A stretch of DNA of 64,000 nucleotides from Deferrisoma camini S3R1. GTDB taxonomy: Bacteria > Desulfobacterota > Deferrisomatia > Deferrisomatales > Deferrisomataceae. The notes under the pieces were generated by a model that did not search any database, was not told where the DNA came from, and was given only the letters and a program-made list of their open reading frames with translations. The DNA lies in NCBI RefSeq assembly GCF_000526155.1, contig NZ_JAFN01000001.1, positions 1,699,014 to 1,763,013 on the forward strand, in the 5' to 3' direction. Shown one piece after another: positions 54,047 to 61,443 of the stretch. Numbering within the stretch: position 1 is the first letter of the stretch; each line of letters opens with the position of its first letter. A program made the translations under genes and the position numbers.

Positions 54047-54219
54047 TCCTTCGCTGAACGGTCTCGCAGGGGCCGCCTCGGCGCGGTCCGCTGCGGCGCG
54101 TGAGGGCACGCGCCGCGGCCGATCCCCTGGCGCCGGGCGGCCCGGGCTGCTCGGCCGTCGCGCTTCGTCGGAGCCGCGAGCCACGGCCGCCGATCGTTGG
54201 GGTGCGGCAGACGGTCCCC

Positions 54220-55731
54220 TCACCCGGCTTCCGCGACGGCCCGCACCCGGGCCCTTTGGATGTCCCACTCGTCGAGGAGGAACCGGCTCTCCTGGTCCAC
54301 GATCCAATAGCCGAACCGGTCCTCCGGATCCTCCAGCACGCGGCAAAGCCGGGCTCCGGCCCAGGGGGCCTCCCACGGTGGGGCCTTGCCCACCACCACC
54401 TCGAGCAGATCCCCGCTTTCCAGGGCCTGTCGTGCCAGACGGTGGATCGTGGGTTCGCACCGGTCCACCCACGGCACCGGGATCATCTCGTCGAGCCCTC
54501 TCCAGCGCAGGCGCACGGCGCCGTGCAGCCGGCCGTACTCGTACAGGGCGAACAGCGATTTGGCGTCGGCCTCCAGGCGCTGCAGCAGCCGGGTGCGCTC
54601 ACCCGAAACCAGGTAGCCGCGGAGCGTGGCCGCATCGCCGAACGGCCGGCGGATGCCGCACGAGCCCTGGATCAGCATCTCGGTGGTGATCTTGAGGGTG
54701 CGCCCCCTCCGGCCCGTCCTGGTCGTTTTCTTCGGGGGACCGAGCTCCGCGAGTCTGCGGATCCCCGGATCGAACCCGAGCCCCGCCAAAAACGCGCGCA
54801 CCCGAAGGCCGGCGATCAGGTCGTACCCCTCCAGAGCCTTTCTCGCGTCGGCGAGATCCTCCCCGGCGAACCCCTGGATCTCGCGGCGGTTCACATCGAG
54901 CACCACCGCGGCCCCGGGGCGCTCCGGCGGAAACCCGTGCACGATCGCCCGGCGCAGCGCCGCCAGTTCGGCGGCCTGGGCCGCTTGCCGGCGCTCGGCC
55001 GCCCGGATCTGTGCCCGGATCACCCCGGGATCCGGCTGCAACGAGGCCCACCGCCTCTTTTGCTCGATCCGCTCCCGGACCATCCCCCGGACCGTGCGCA
55101 CCAGGGCGTCGCCGCCCGGGGCCACGGCCCACCGGCCGTCGGGAAGGACCTCCACCGGAGAGCCGCGGCGCCCGAAATCGGGGTGGTCGGCCCGCACCCG
55201 GTGCCAACGGGTGCAGGTCTCCAGAAAGGAAACCACCTCGCCGGGCTGCATGGGCCGGCCGTGGGCGTCGAGCACCGCGACCACCACCCGCCGCACCGAC
55301 CACTTGCCGAACAGGCTCTCGTCGCCCCACGCTTCTTCGAGCTCCGCCGGCGTCAAGGGCTGGTCGGGGCCGGGAAGCGGCGCCGGGGCCGGACGCACCA
55401 CCTCGATCCTCGGCGCCCTGGGAGGGCGCAGTCCGAGCCGAAACGCCCACAGGTCCGTTTCGGACGCGTGGGGGTCCAGCGCGTAGAGCTCGCCCTCGCG
55501 GTACACGGGCGGGCGGCCCGGCCGGCAGCGTTTCAGGGATCGGATGGCCTGGTCGGCCGGCGCAATGCCGGCGCGCTCGAACCGTTCGGCCACCTGTTCC
55601 AGGGTCAAGGGGCCGCCCGCCTCGAGAAGGGCCACGATCAGCAGGGAGAAGGTGTTCGCCTCCCGGTGATCCTTCACCCCCTCAATTCGCGGGGGTTCGA
55701 TGCCGAGAACCTCACAGTACCGGTTCGTCAC
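54220..55731 (-). CDS. Protein of unknown function (503 aa)
   Basis: A soluble-looking 503-residue protein. The start is taken as GTG 55731 (GCGAGGATGCC ribosome site) because further upstream the frame runs into repeat DNA. The first 60 residues (CEVLGIEPPRIEGVKDHREA; FSLLIVALLEAGGPLTLEQV) look like a winged-helix unit. A basic linker with a coiled coil (about 245-275) follows. The C-terminal half (FALYEYGRLHGAVRLRWRGL; WIVDQESRFLLDEWDIQRARV) looks like an alpha/beta domain with aromatic strands. No catalytic motif is recognised. It is flanked by repeats on both sides. Confidence 0.6.
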   Translation of the reverse strand: MTNRYCEVLGIEPPRIEGVKDHREANTFSLLIVALLEAGGPLTLEQVAERFERAGIAPADQAIRSLKRCRPGRPPVYREGELYALDPHASETDLWAFRLGLRPPRAPRIEVVRPAPAPLPGPDQPLTPAELEEAWGDESLFGKWSVRRVVVAVLDAHGRPMQPGEVVSFLETCTRWHRVRADHPDFGRRGSPVEVLPDGRWAVAPGGDALVRTVRGMVRERIEQKRRWASLQPDPGVIRAQIRAAERRQAAQAAELAALRRAIVHGFPPERPGAAVVLDVNRREIQGFAGEDLADARKALEGYDLIAGLRVRAFLAGLGFDPGIRRLAELGPPKKTTRTGRRGRTLKITTEMLIQGSCGIRRPFGDAATLRGYLVSGERTRLLQRLEADAKSLFALYEYGRLHGAVRLRWRGLDEMIPVPWVDRCEPTIHRLARQALESGDLLEVVVGKAPPWEAPWAGARLCRVLEDPEDRFGYWIVDQESRFLLDEWDIQRARVRAVAEAG

Positions 55732-55762
55732 GGCATCCTCGCAGGCGAACCAAGATTTTTTT

Positions 55763-55907
55763 GGCCACGGATGAACACAGATCGACACAGATCCATTTGG
55801 CCCTGGGCCGGGATCCCGCCTGCGGCGGTTTCTTCCCACGGCCTCTTGGACCGCCCCGGGGATCTACCGCCCCCCAAATCCGTGTCCATCTATGTGCCTC
55901 CGTGGCC
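55763..55907. repeat. Element F, copy 2
   Basis: Begins GGCCACGGATGAACACAGAT and ends GTGCCTCCGTGGCC, an inverted end pair of about 31 bases with some mismatches. Like copy 1 it contains CCCCGGGGATCT. It lies between hslO and the unknown 503-residue gene. Confidence 0.75.
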
Positions 55908-55935
55908 GACATGGACGCGGGCGCGGATCCGTGGC

Positions 55936-56814
55936 TCAGCTCCCCCCACGGCCGCTCGCCCGCGCCCAGGGGCCGTCGAGGGAGCGGCGGATCCATTCGG
56001 TGCCGCAGAAGCTGCAGGTCACCCGGATCTCGCCCTTCTCCTCCAGGAGCCGGCGGGCCTCGTCCGGCCCCAGCGCCGCCAGGGTGGCGTCGAGGCGCTC
56101 CTCGTTGCACCGGCACCGGAACTCGGGGGTCCCCAGCTCCTCCACCTCGTACTCCAGGCCTGCCAGCGCCCGATCGAGAACCGCGTCGAGCCCCCCCTCC
56201 CGAAGGAGCTCCGTGACCCCCCCGAGCCGGGAGAAGTTCTCCACGAGCCGGTCGAGGTCCCGGTCGGTGGCGTCGGGCAACGCCTCCACCAGCACGCCGC
56301 CGGCCGCGCCCACCCGGTAGTCGGGGGCCACGTACACCCCCAGGGCCACGGCCGAGGGGATCTGCTCGCTGGTGAGAAGGTAGTACGCCAGGTCCTCGGC
56401 GACCTCTCCGGTCTGGATCGGAGCGGTCGAGACGTAGGGCTCCTTCAGCCCCAGGTCCCGCACCACCACCAGCTCGCCCTTCCCCACCCCGCCCCCCACG
56501 TCGAGCTTGCCGTCCCGGGAGGGAAGATCGGCCTGGGGGTTCTGGACGTAGCCCCGCACGGCCAGGTCGGCCCGGCCCTCGGCCACGACGGCCCCCAGCG
56601 GCCCGTCGCCCCGCCATTGGAGAAGGACCGACGCCTCGCCCTTCCCCAGGCTTCCCAGGAGGGCCGCGCCCGTGAGGGCCCGGCCGAGCGCGGCCGTGGC
56701 GGTGGGAGAGAGATTGTGCCGCCGGCGGGCCTCCTCCGCCAACGCCGTGGTCTCGGCCGCCCGCACCAGGAATCCGCCCCCCCGAGGGAACACGGCCACG
56801 ACACGGTCTGCCAT
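55936..56814 (-). CDS. hslO: Redox-regulated chaperone Hsp33
   Basis: Holdase chaperone switched on by oxidation and unfolding of a zinc-bound four-Cys site. The 292-residue protein has the N-terminal core (LSPTATAALGRALTGAALLG; GDGPLGAVVAEGRADLAVRGYV) and C-terminal zinc ligands in FRCRCNEER and VTCSFCGTEW. The usual CxC...CxxC arrangement is thus present. The ATG overlaps the stop of the upstream GAF kinase gene (TGA within ATGA), linking the two in translation. The fold and length fit the family. Confidence 0.95.
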   Translation of the reverse strand: MADRVVAVFPRGGGFLVRAAETTALAEEARRRHNLSPTATAALGRALTGAALLGSLGKGEASVLLQWRGDGPLGAVVAEGRADLAVRGYVQNPQADLPSRDGKLDVGGGVGKGELVVVRDLGLKEPYVSTAPIQTGEVAEDLAYYLLTSEQIPSAVALGVYVAPDYRVGAAGGVLVEALPDATDRDLDRLVENFSRLGGVTELLREGGLDAVLDRALAGLEYEVEELGTPEFRCRCNEERLDATLAALGPDEARRLLEEKGEIRVTCSFCGTEWIRRSLDGPWARASGRGGS

Positions 56815-58574
56815 CACTCGTCCTCCCGGTGGCGGGGCAGGGTCACCCGGAAGGTGGTCACCTCCCGGTTCGGGTCCAGCTCCACGTCGACGGTGCCGCC
56901 CATCGAGCGCACCAGCCGGTACACGATGCCCAGGCCCCTGCCCTTCACGTCGGCCTCCCGCAGCGCCTCCAGCTGCTCGGGGTCCAGCCGGCCGGGGTTC
57001 GAGATCTCCACGCAGGCCCGGTCCCCCTCGGCGTAGGTGCGCACGGTGAGCGTACCGCCCGTGGAAGGAACGGCCTTGGTGGCGTTGTTCAGCAGGTTGT
57101 CCAGCACCCGCTCTAAGGCCAGCCGGCGCACCCGAACCCAGAGTTCCGGCTCCAGCTCGCCCGCGTCGGTCTCCACCCCGGTGCGGCGCTGCTCCTGGAT
57201 CGCCTCGGTGTTGATGGCCACCCGGTCCTGGACCACCTGGCTCAGGTCCAGGGACTCGGGCCGGCTCACCGGGTAGAGGCTCAGCGCCATCTCCTGGATC
57301 CGGGTCCCCTCCCGGATCACCACGTCCAGGTACTTGAGCATCTCCTCGCGCCGAGGGTCTCCGGACTCCAGCATCCGCCGGACCCTCCGGGCGAATCCGG
57401 CCACCGCAATGGCCGGATTCTTGAAGTCGTGCAGGATGTCGTCGAGGCGCTCGATCTCCAGCACCTGCGTGAGCTGCTTCCCGAAGAAGGTGAGGATCTC
57501 GATCTCCTCGTCCGTGAAGAACCGGCGGCGCTCCACCGCGTCGAACACGAGGATGTATCGCACCCGGTCGGCCAGCCGCAGGGGCACGTACAGGATCGAG
57601 TGGATCCCGTGGGTGCGGCAGAACTCCCGGAGCTGCGAGGTCACGAGGTAGCTCTTCTGGGGGGACTTGATGAGCAAGTAGGAGGGGTGGACGCGCTCGT
57701 TCTCGAAGTCCCCCGCGGGCAGGCCCTGGCGGACCACGGCGTTCAGGTAGGGGTGGTCCGCCAGGAGGAACGACTTCCCCACCGTGTGGTAGCCGCCCTC
57801 GCTGGGCCACCCGGCCTCGAGCACGGCCTGGGTCTCGTCCTCGCTCACGGCGAACAGGCTGCAGCTCTGGATGCGGATGATGTCCTGCAGCTCGTCCAGG
57901 GCCGGCTGGAACAGGTCCTTGAGCTTGATTCCCCGGTCCTGGGAGAGCTTGGCGAAGATCCGCTCGACGATCCACTCCTTCTTCTCGTTCATCCGGCGCA
58001 GATCCAGGATCTGCTTGCGGGCCACCACATAGCTGACCCGCTGGGCCATGAGCTGGGCCACCTCGATCTCGGTGTCGGAGAACGCCCGGTTGGCCTCGGC
58101 GTAGTAGATCTGGATCGCGCCTTGCACGTCGGGGGCCCGTGGGTCGAATCGGGGGATCGACAGGGGCACGGCCAGCAGCGACCGCAGCCCCTGATCCACC
58201 ACCGACTTGTTCCGATACGAGGGATCCGACGCGATGTCCGAGATGGTGTGGGCCTTCTGGGTGGCCACCACCCGGCCGGCCACCGACTCTTCGAACGGGA
58301 TCGCAACCTCCCGCTCGGCTTCGGACATGTGGAACGAGCCGAAGGAGATCATCTGGTTGAGGCGGGGATCGTACAGACGGATCGAGGCCGCCCGGGCGCC
58401 CAGGAACTCCACGATGACCCGGGCCGCGTCGTAGAGGATCTTGCGCCACGACTGGTTCGGGTCGATGTCCATCAGGCGGCTGAAGGTCTCGAACACGCAG
58501 CCCAGGGCCCAGGGGAGGTCCGGGTGGTCGAGGCGCCGGAGGATCTCAGGGAGGGTGCAGGAACGCTCGGTCAT
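56814..58574 (-). CDS. Soluble GAF-GAF histidine kinase
   Basis: A 586-residue cytoplasmic kinase with no TM. GAF domain 1 (about 50-185, IVEFLGARAASIRLYDPRLN; AGRVVATQKAHTISDIASD) is followed by a second GAF-like domain (about 215-355, DELQDIIRIQSCSLFAVSED). HisKA has the phospho-acceptor in DDILHDFKNPAIAVAGFARR. The HATPase part has VLDNLLNNATKAVP and KGRGLGIVYRLVRSMGG. The start at 58574 was chosen over longer in-frame options that lack kinase-family sequence. It is co-translated with hslO. No response regulator is adjacent. Confidence 0.88.
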   Translation of the reverse strand: MTERSCTLPEILRRLDHPDLPWALGCVFETFSRLMDIDPNQSWRKILYDAARVIVEFLGARAASIRLYDPRLNQMISFGSFHMSEAEREVAIPFEESVAGRVVATQKAHTISDIASDPSYRNKSVVDQGLRSLLAVPLSIPRFDPRAPDVQGAIQIYYAEANRAFSDTEIEVAQLMAQRVSYVVARKQILDLRRMNEKKEWIVERIFAKLSQDRGIKLKDLFQPALDELQDIIRIQSCSLFAVSEDETQAVLEAGWPSEGGYHTVGKSFLLADHPYLNAVVRQGLPAGDFENERVHPSYLLIKSPQKSYLVTSQLREFCRTHGIHSILYVPLRLADRVRYILVFDAVERRRFFTDEEIEILTFFGKQLTQVLEIERLDDILHDFKNPAIAVAGFARRVRRMLESGDPRREEMLKYLDVVIREGTRIQEMALSLYPVSRPESLDLSQVVQDRVAINTEAIQEQRRTGVETDAGELEPELWVRVRRLALERVLDNLLNNATKAVPSTGGTLTVRTYAEGDRACVEISNPGRLDPEQLEALREADVKGRGLGIVYRLVRSMGGTVDVELDPNREVTTFRVTLPRHREDE

Positions 58575-58834
58575 GGGTCCGACCCGGTAAAAGGCGTTTG
58601 CTCGTTGTATACGGGAAGCATGCGCGTCGGTCAAGCGAGCCCCTATTTTCCCGGCGACCACCGGAAGAACGCCTCGAATTCCCGCCTTCGCCGGGCCTAC
58701 ACTCGGGACACCGCCGGGGGACGGTTGCGACGGGCGGAGACCCCGGTCGCACGACGAGCGTCCTGGTGGCATCGGGGACCCGGCTCCCGTACACTCTGCG
58801 CCGAACATCCGCCCTTTTGCCCGGAGGAGGCCCC

Positions 58835-59410
58835 ATGGATCGGATTGCGGACTTTCTGTTCGAGGCCGGCATGCTCAAGCGCACCCCCCGTACCGGCTGG
58901 CAGTTCCTCGGGTCGGGCACCGAGAGCGTGGCCGAGCACACGTTTCGCACCGCCGTCATCGCGTTCGCCCTGGCCCGCCTCAGCCCCGAGGTGGACGCGG
59001 ACCGCGTGCTGCGCATGGCTCTCCTCCACGACCTGCCGGAGGCGAGGACCGGAGACCTCAACTACATGAACCAGAAGTACGTGCGGGCCGACGAGGAGAC
59101 GGCCGCGGCCGATCTGACCCGCGGGCTTCCGTTCGGCGAGGAGATGGCCGAGCTGCTGGCCGAGTTCCGGGCCCAGCAGACCCCGGAGGCGGTGCTGGCC
59201 AAGGACGCCGACCACCTGGAGATGCTCCTGCAGCTCAAGGAGCACCTGGACGTGGGCAACCGCAACGCCGAGGAGTGGATCCCCTTCAGCCTGAGACGCC
59301 TCAAGACCGACGTGGCCCGGGATCTGGCCCAACGGATCCTTCAGAGGGACTCCTCGGCCTGGTGGTTCGACAAGGACTCGGAGTGGTGGGTCAGCGGGGG
59401 AAAGACGTAG
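58835..59410 (+). CDS. HD-domain phosphohydrolase (YfbR/HDDC2-like)
   Basis: A 191-residue HD-superfamily enzyme with the metal ligands in ESVAEHTFRTAVIAFALARL (His), MALLHDLPEARTGD (HD) and AKDADHLEMLLQ (Asp). It matches 5'-deoxynucleotidase YfbR/HDDC2-type proteins in length and motif order. A strong GGAGGAGG site lies 6 bases before the ATG at 58835. The next gene, hcp, has its own promoter. The substrate, probably a nucleoside monophosphate, is inferred from family only. Confidence 0.85.
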   Translation: MDRIADFLFEAGMLKRTPRTGWQFLGSGTESVAEHTFRTAVIAFALARLSPEVDADRVLRMALLHDLPEARTGDLNYMNQKYVRADEETAAADLTRGLPFGEEMAELLAEFRAQQTPEAVLAKDADHLEMLLQLKEHLDVGNRNAEEWIPFSLRRLKTDVARDLAQRILQRDSSAWWFDKDSEWWVSGGKT

Positions 59411-59451
59411 GCCACCCCGCCGCCTTGCGTTCCCGGAAAACCCTGGCACCC

Positions 59452-59493
59452 TTGACCTGGCTCAATGGCCAGGAGGATCGATCCGGGTATCAT
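59452..59493 (+). promoter_or_regulatory. FNR/HcpR-type box and promoter of hcp
   Basis: TTGA-N6-TCAA (59452-59465) is a perfect CRP/FNR-superfamily half-site pair. A -10 TATCAT lies at 59488-59493, and a start 7 bases beyond it, near 59500, would place the box centre at -41.5, the class II activator position. Hcp genes are commonly controlled by HcpR, DNR or FNR-type regulators sensing NO or low oxygen. The leader to the ATG is about 50 bases. Confidence 0.75.
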
Positions 59494-59550
59494 CGCCCCC
59501 ATTCAAGGGAACGAGATTCCCAACCCCACTCTCTTTCGAGGAGGTATGCC

Positions 59551-61185
59551 ATGTTCTGCAACCAGTGCGAACAAACCGCCAAGGGAACCGGATGCACCAA
59601 GTGGGGGGTCTGCGGCAAGTCCCCCGAGGTCGCGGCGCTCCAGGACCTGCTGACCTACGCCGTGCGCGGCCTGTCCCAGGTGGCCACCGAGGGCCGGCGG
59701 GTGGGCGTGGTGGACGCCGACGTGAACCGGTTCACGGCCAAGGCCATCTTCGCCACCCTGACCAATGTGGACTTCGACCCGGCCCGGTTCGAGGCCTGGG
59801 TCCGCGAGGCCGTGGAGCGGCGCGAGGCCCTGAAGGCCAAGGTGGCCGCGGCCGGGGGCCGCACCACCTTCGACGACCCGGCCGCGTCGTTCCAGCCCGC
59901 GGCGGACCAGGCCGGCATGGTCAAACAGGGCGAGGAGGTGGGCCTGCCCATCGATCAGGACCGGGACGAGGACGTGAAGAGCCTGCAGGAGATCACCCTG
60001 TACGGCATCCGGGGCGTGGCGGCCTACGCGGACCACGCTGCGATCCTGGGCCAAGAGGACGACTCGGTCTACGCATTCATCCACGAGGCCCTGGCGAAGA
60101 TCATCGACAAGGGTCTGGGGCTCCAGGACTGGGTGGGCCTGGCCCTCAAGACCGGCGAGGCCAACCTGCGGGCCATGGAGCTCCTCGACGCCGGCAACAC
60201 CGGCCGCTTCGGCCACCCCGTGCCCACCGAGGTGCCCCTGGGCCACAAGAAGGGCAAGGCCATCCTGATCTCGGGCCACGACCTCAAGGATCTCGAGGAC
60301 CTGCTCGAGCAGACCCAGGGCAAGGGCATCTACGTGTACACCCACGGCGAGATGCTCCCGGCTCACGGGTATCCGGAGCTCAAGAAGTACCCCCACTTCT
60401 ACGGCCACTACGGTACGGCCTGGCAGAACCAGAAGAAGGAGTTCGCCGAGTTCCCGGGCGCGATCCTGATGACCACCAACTGCCTGCAGGAGCCCAAGGA
60501 GGAGTACAAGGGGAATATCTTCACCACGGGTCTGGTGGGCTGGCCCGGCGTGACCCACGTGAAGAACGGCGACTTCGGACCGGTGATCGAGAAGGCCCTG
60601 GAGCTGCCCGGTTTTGCCGAGGACGAGGACAAGGGCACCGTGATGGTGGGGTTCGCCCGCAACGCGGTGCTGGGCGTGGCCGACAAGGTGATCGAGGCGG
60701 TGAAGGCCGGCGCCATCAAGCACTTCTTCCTGGTCGGCGGGTGCGACGGCGCCAAGCCCGGCCGCAACTACTACACCGAGTTCGTGGAGAAGACCCCGGC
60801 CGACACGGTGGTCCTCACCCTTGCCTGCGGCAAGTTCCGGTTCTTCGACAAGAAGCTCGGCGACATCGGGGGGATCCCGCGGCTGCTGGACGTGGGCCAG
60901 TGCAACGACGCCTACTCCGCGGTGCAGATCGCCGTGGCCCTGGCCAACGCCTTTGACTGCGGGGTGAACGACCTGCCCCTGTCGCTGGTGTTGTCCTGGT
61001 ACGAGCAGAAGGCGGTGGCCATCCTGCTGACGCTGCTCCACCTGGGCATCAAGGGCATCCGGCTCGGGCCCACCCTGCCCGCGTTCATCACCCCCAACGT
61101 GCTGAACGTGCTGGTGGAGAACTTCGACATCAAGCCCATCTCCACCCCGGACGAGGACCTGCAGGCCATCCTGAACGCGGCCTGA
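59551..61185 (+). CDS. hcp: Hybrid cluster protein / hydroxylamine reductase
   Basis: A 544-residue iron-sulfur-oxygen protein acting on NO or hydroxylamine under anaerobic conditions. The N-terminal cluster motif is FCNQCEQTAKGTGCTKWGVC (Cys3, Cys6, Cys14 and Cys20). Hybrid-cluster ligands appear later (ILISGHDLKDLE, THGEMLPAHGY, LMTTNCLQEP, FFLVGGCDGAK and LTLACGKFRF). The start has a CGAGGAGGTATGCC ribosome site. It is a single-gene unit with an FNR-type box upstream and a terminator downstream. No hcr reductase gene is adjacent. Confidence 0.97.
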   Translation: MFCNQCEQTAKGTGCTKWGVCGKSPEVAALQDLLTYAVRGLSQVATEGRRVGVVDADVNRFTAKAIFATLTNVDFDPARFEAWVREAVERREALKAKVAAAGGRTTFDDPAASFQPAADQAGMVKQGEEVGLPIDQDRDEDVKSLQEITLYGIRGVAAYADHAAILGQEDDSVYAFIHEALAKIIDKGLGLQDWVGLALKTGEANLRAMELLDAGNTGRFGHPVPTEVPLGHKKGKAILISGHDLKDLEDLLEQTQGKGIYVYTHGEMLPAHGYPELKKYPHFYGHYGTAWQNQKKEFAEFPGAILMTTNCLQEPKEEYKGNIFTTGLVGWPGVTHVKNGDFGPVIEKALELPGFAEDEDKGTVMVGFARNAVLGVADKVIEAVKAGAIKHFFLVGGCDGAKPGRNYYTEFVEKTPADTVVLTLACGKFRFFDKKLGDIGGIPRLLDVGQCNDAYSAVQIAVALANAFDCGVNDLPLSLVLSWYEQKAVAILLTLLHLGIKGIRLGPTLPAFITPNVLNVLVENFDIKPISTPDEDLQAILNAA

Positions 61186-61211
61186 CCCCTCGGACGAGCG
61201 CCTACACGTGG

Positions 61212-61248
61212 AAACGCCCCGCCGGCGGCATGCCGGTGGGGCGTTTTT
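61212..61248 (+). terminator. Intrinsic terminator after hcp
   Basis: Stem of about 15 bp (AAACGCCCCGCCGGC with GCCGGTGGGGCGTTT, one G-T pair, loop GGCAT) followed by TTTTT. Confidence 0.93.
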
Positions 61249-61250
61249 GC

Positions 61251-61408
61251 GCGGCCCCTTGGCTCACCGCGCAGCGCCTCTGACGCTAGGATCGCGAAAT
61301 GGTCCGGATTGCACCGAGTTGCTATGAAACCAGCTCTTCGGTTTCGCGCCTGCGCGGCGAATCTGAATGCCCGGCTTCGCGCCCGGCCGGAGGCAGGTCC
61401 CTTGCCCC
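61251..61408. repeat. Element A, copy lacking one end
   Basis: Inverted relative to 4424-4612. The sequence GCGGCCCCTTGGCTCACCGC to GGCAGGTCCCTTGCCCC matches its reverse complement over about 160 bases, with the first terminal repeat missing. It lies directly behind the hcp terminator. Confidence 0.75.
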
Positions 61409-61443
61409 GCCCGACGAGAACTCTCGGTGAACGCAACTCGGTA

